A stretch of DNA of 64,000 nt, from contig CAMHSB010000004.1 in the NCBI GenBank assembly GCA_946187695.1, positions 40,808-104,807 on the forward strand, in the 5' to 3' direction. How positions within the stretch are numbered: position 1 is the stretch's first letter; each line of letters begins with the position of its first letter. Below the pieces are notes generated by a model. The model did no database searches, was not told the origin of the DNA, and saw nothing but the letters and a program-made list of their open reading frames with translations. The DNA is from an uncultured Bacteroidales bacterium. GTDB lineage: Bacteria; Bacteroidota; Bacteroidia; Bacteroidales; Paludibacteraceae. Positions 62,850-64,000 of the stretch are shown piece after piece. A program made the translations under genes and the position numbers.

Positions 62850-62880
62850 TTGCATATATCAATTTTTTTTTGTAATTTTG
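62850..62880 (+). promoter_or_regulatory. Promoter of the metallo-hydrolase gene
   Basis: TTG at 62850-62852, 20 bases, TAATTTTG at 62873-62880; -33 region TTGCATATATCAA. The start codon is 17 bases further. Confidence 0.88.
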
Positions 62881-62897
62881 CAGGCTGAATTGTTATT

Positions 62898-63728
62898 ATG
62901 GACGAGAACGGGCTTATATTTCGGTGTTTTGCGAGCGGAAGTAGCGGAAACTGCTACTACCTCGGTACGCGTCGTCAGGGTGTCCTGATCGATGCGGGCA
63001 TCTCTGCCCGTCAGATCCAGAAATATCTGCGGGAGATGGGGCTGGACTTCCAGAATATCATGGGCGTGCTCATTACCCACGATCACGCCGATCATATCCG
63101 CGCCGTAGGTACCCTCGGCGAGCGGGTCAAGTTGCCAATCTACACGACCGCGGCGATCCACGAGGGAATAGACCGCAACTACGGCGTGCGCGAGAAACTG
63201 CGTACCAGCCGCCGGTATTTTGAGCGAGGGGTAGAGTGGGAACTGTTCGGTATGCGGATCAACACCTTCCACATCGAGCACGACTCAACCGATTGCCTGG
63301 GGTACTGCATCGATTATCTGGGTCAGCGCTTTGTGCTGATGACCGACTGCGGGTCGGTGAACGAAGAGATGGAGGCGTATATCCGTACGGCCAATCACCT
63401 GGTGATCGAGGCGAACCACGACGAGCATATGCTGCTTAACGGTCCGTACCCGACTTACCTCAAGGAGCGTATCCTGAGCCCGCGTGGACACCAGAGCAAC
63501 GACGTGTGCGGTGAGCTGTTGGAACGCAACTGGCACCCCGATCTAAGAAACGTGTGGCTGTGTCACCTCTCGCTGGAGAACAACGAGCCGGAGGTGGCGT
63601 ACAACACCGTTGCGTCCTACCTGGAGGAAATCGATATCATCCCCGGGCAGGAGATTTTCCTCAAGGCGCTCGAACGTACGACGCCGAGTCCGATTTATGA
63701 ATTAAATGATCAAATGATTACAGAGTGA
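62898..63728 (+). CDS. Metallo-beta-lactamase-fold hydrolase, YycJ-type
   Basis: Cytoplasmic hydrolase of the metallo-beta-lactamase fold (YycJ/WalJ-like), 276 residues. Seen motifs are FASGSSGNCYYLG near the start, the metal-binding THDHADH (about 55-61), a histidine in FHIEHDSTDCLGY and the aspartate in LMTDCGSV. Family members are linked to cell-wall control or DNA metabolism in Firmicutes; the function here is not known. The next gene starts two bases after its stop. Confidence 0.92.
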   Translation: MDENGLIFRCFASGSSGNCYYLGTRRQGVLIDAGISARQIQKYLREMGLDFQNIMGVLITHDHADHIRAVGTLGERVKLPIYTTAAIHEGIDRNYGVREKLRTSRRYFERGVEWELFGMRINTFHIEHDSTDCLGYCIDYLGQRFVLMTDCGSVNEEMEAYIRTANHLVIEANHDEHMLLNGPYPTYLKERILSPRGHQSNDVCGELLERNWHPDLRNVWLCHLSLENNEPEVAYNTVASYLEEIDIIPGQEIFLKALERTTPSPIYELNDQMITE

Positions 63729-63729
63729 T

Positions 63730-64000
63730 ATGGAAAGACTTGTTATCATTCCGACTTACAACGAAAAAGAGAATATCGAGGCGATCATCACGGCTGTGAT
63801 GGAACTGCCTTTAGAGTTCCATGTGCTGATTATTGATGACGGTTCGCCGGACGGCACCGCGGCTATCGTGAAGGGCCTGATGGCGGGTAAGTACAAAGAC
63901 CGTTTGCACCTCGTGGAGCGTTCCGGAAAGCTCGGGCTGGGTACTGCTTATATCTGTGGTTTCAACTGGGCAATCGAGCACAAAGCCGATTATATCTTCG
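63730..64000 (+). CDS. Polyprenol monophosphomannose synthase-like glycosyltransferase, 3'-truncated
   Basis: GT2-family transferase, N-terminal 90 residues present. The start MERLVIIPTYNEKENIEAII and the nucleotide-sugar motif VLIIDDGSPDGTAAIV (DDGSPDGT) are typical for dolichol-phosphate-mannose-type synthases. RSGKLGLGTAYICGF follows. The end lies outside the window. The gene starts two bases after the YycJ-like stop, so it is probably in an operon with it. Confidence 0.9.
   Translation, partial: MERLVIIPTYNEKENIEAIITAVMELPLEFHVLIIDDGSPDGTAAIVKGLMAGKYKDRLHLVERSGKLGLGTAYICGFNWAIEHKADYIF

Larger units (their letters stand above)
62483..62897. other. Gene-free stretch with two promoters and two tandem tracts
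   Basis: Apart from the promoters and repeats listed separately, nothing coding is seen. In order: 12-bp tract, terminator with embedded -33, orphan promoter, 11-bp tract, AT-rich palindrome, then the promoter of the 62898 gene. Confidence 0.75.

Overview
The window reads as chromosome from an uncultured gut- or rumen-type member of the Bacteroidales. The evidence is a SusD-like nutrient-binding lipoprotein, BspA-type leucine-rich surface proteins, the Bacteroidota promoter form (TTG, 20 bases, TAnnTTTG), DUF4924, a PG0541-type transporter protein and the GGGtGRT/NifU-like pair. A family close to Paludibacteraceae is a guess from the style of the exported-protein tails. I see no phage, insertion sequence, rRNA or CRISPR. 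Genes are dense on both strands.

Layout. 1-5.4 kb: end of a pectin-type polysaccharide locus (SusD, PL1 pectate lyase, GH28) with a small exported protein. 5.4-12.3 kb: minus-strand housekeeping genes (FAD dehydrogenase, recA, nth, DUF4924, S4 protein, pth, L25, tRNA-Gln, tyrS). 12.5-21.2 kb: exported proteins, including a five-gene operon of secreted proteins followed by a 7TM-AraC regulator broken by an in-frame amber codon. 21.4-24.3 kb: GGGtGRT/NifU-like pair and a BspA-like protein. 24.3-25.0 kb: a mostly non-coding stretch. 25.1-33.4 kb: a ParE-like toxin pair, a 1390-residue BspA-like protein, a GHL10 hydrolase, recF and a short NtrC-type regulator. 33.6-38.6 kb: three exported proteins, two of them endonuclease I. 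38.7-52.0 kb: one long plus-strand run: TetR, TolC-like channel, RND adaptor, RND pump, PG0541-like protein, CPA2 antiporter, outer-membrane barrel, and a single-chain TamB-Omp85 fusion. 52-64 kb: a 1196-residue beta-helix surface protein, htpG, clpP, an M24 aminopeptidase, an exported pair (unknown protein plus a trypsin-barrel fusion), a metallo-beta-lactamase-fold hydrolase and the start of a polyprenol-phosphate mannosyltransferase-like gene.

Four patterns cut across the region. (1) Nine exported proteins share a 27-30 residue C-terminal tail, probably a shortened type IX secretion sorting signal. (2) Sixteen promoters can be aligned; most carry an extended -33 box, TTGCATATAT, with an almost invariant 20-base spacer, and several are welded to the terminator of the preceding gene, recA most strikingly. 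(3) Gene borders, and the inside of one gene, carry short tandem tracts whose period (7, 8, 9, 11 or 12 bp) is fixed at each locus but differs between loci. (4) The TamB-like domain is fused to an Omp85 barrel with no POTRA region that I can see.

Most notable candidates: the TamB-Omp85 fusion at the end of an efflux/antiporter operon, the five-gene exported operon with its 7TM-AraC regulator, and the serine protease-barrel fusion. Residue positions given as 'about' are hand counts.
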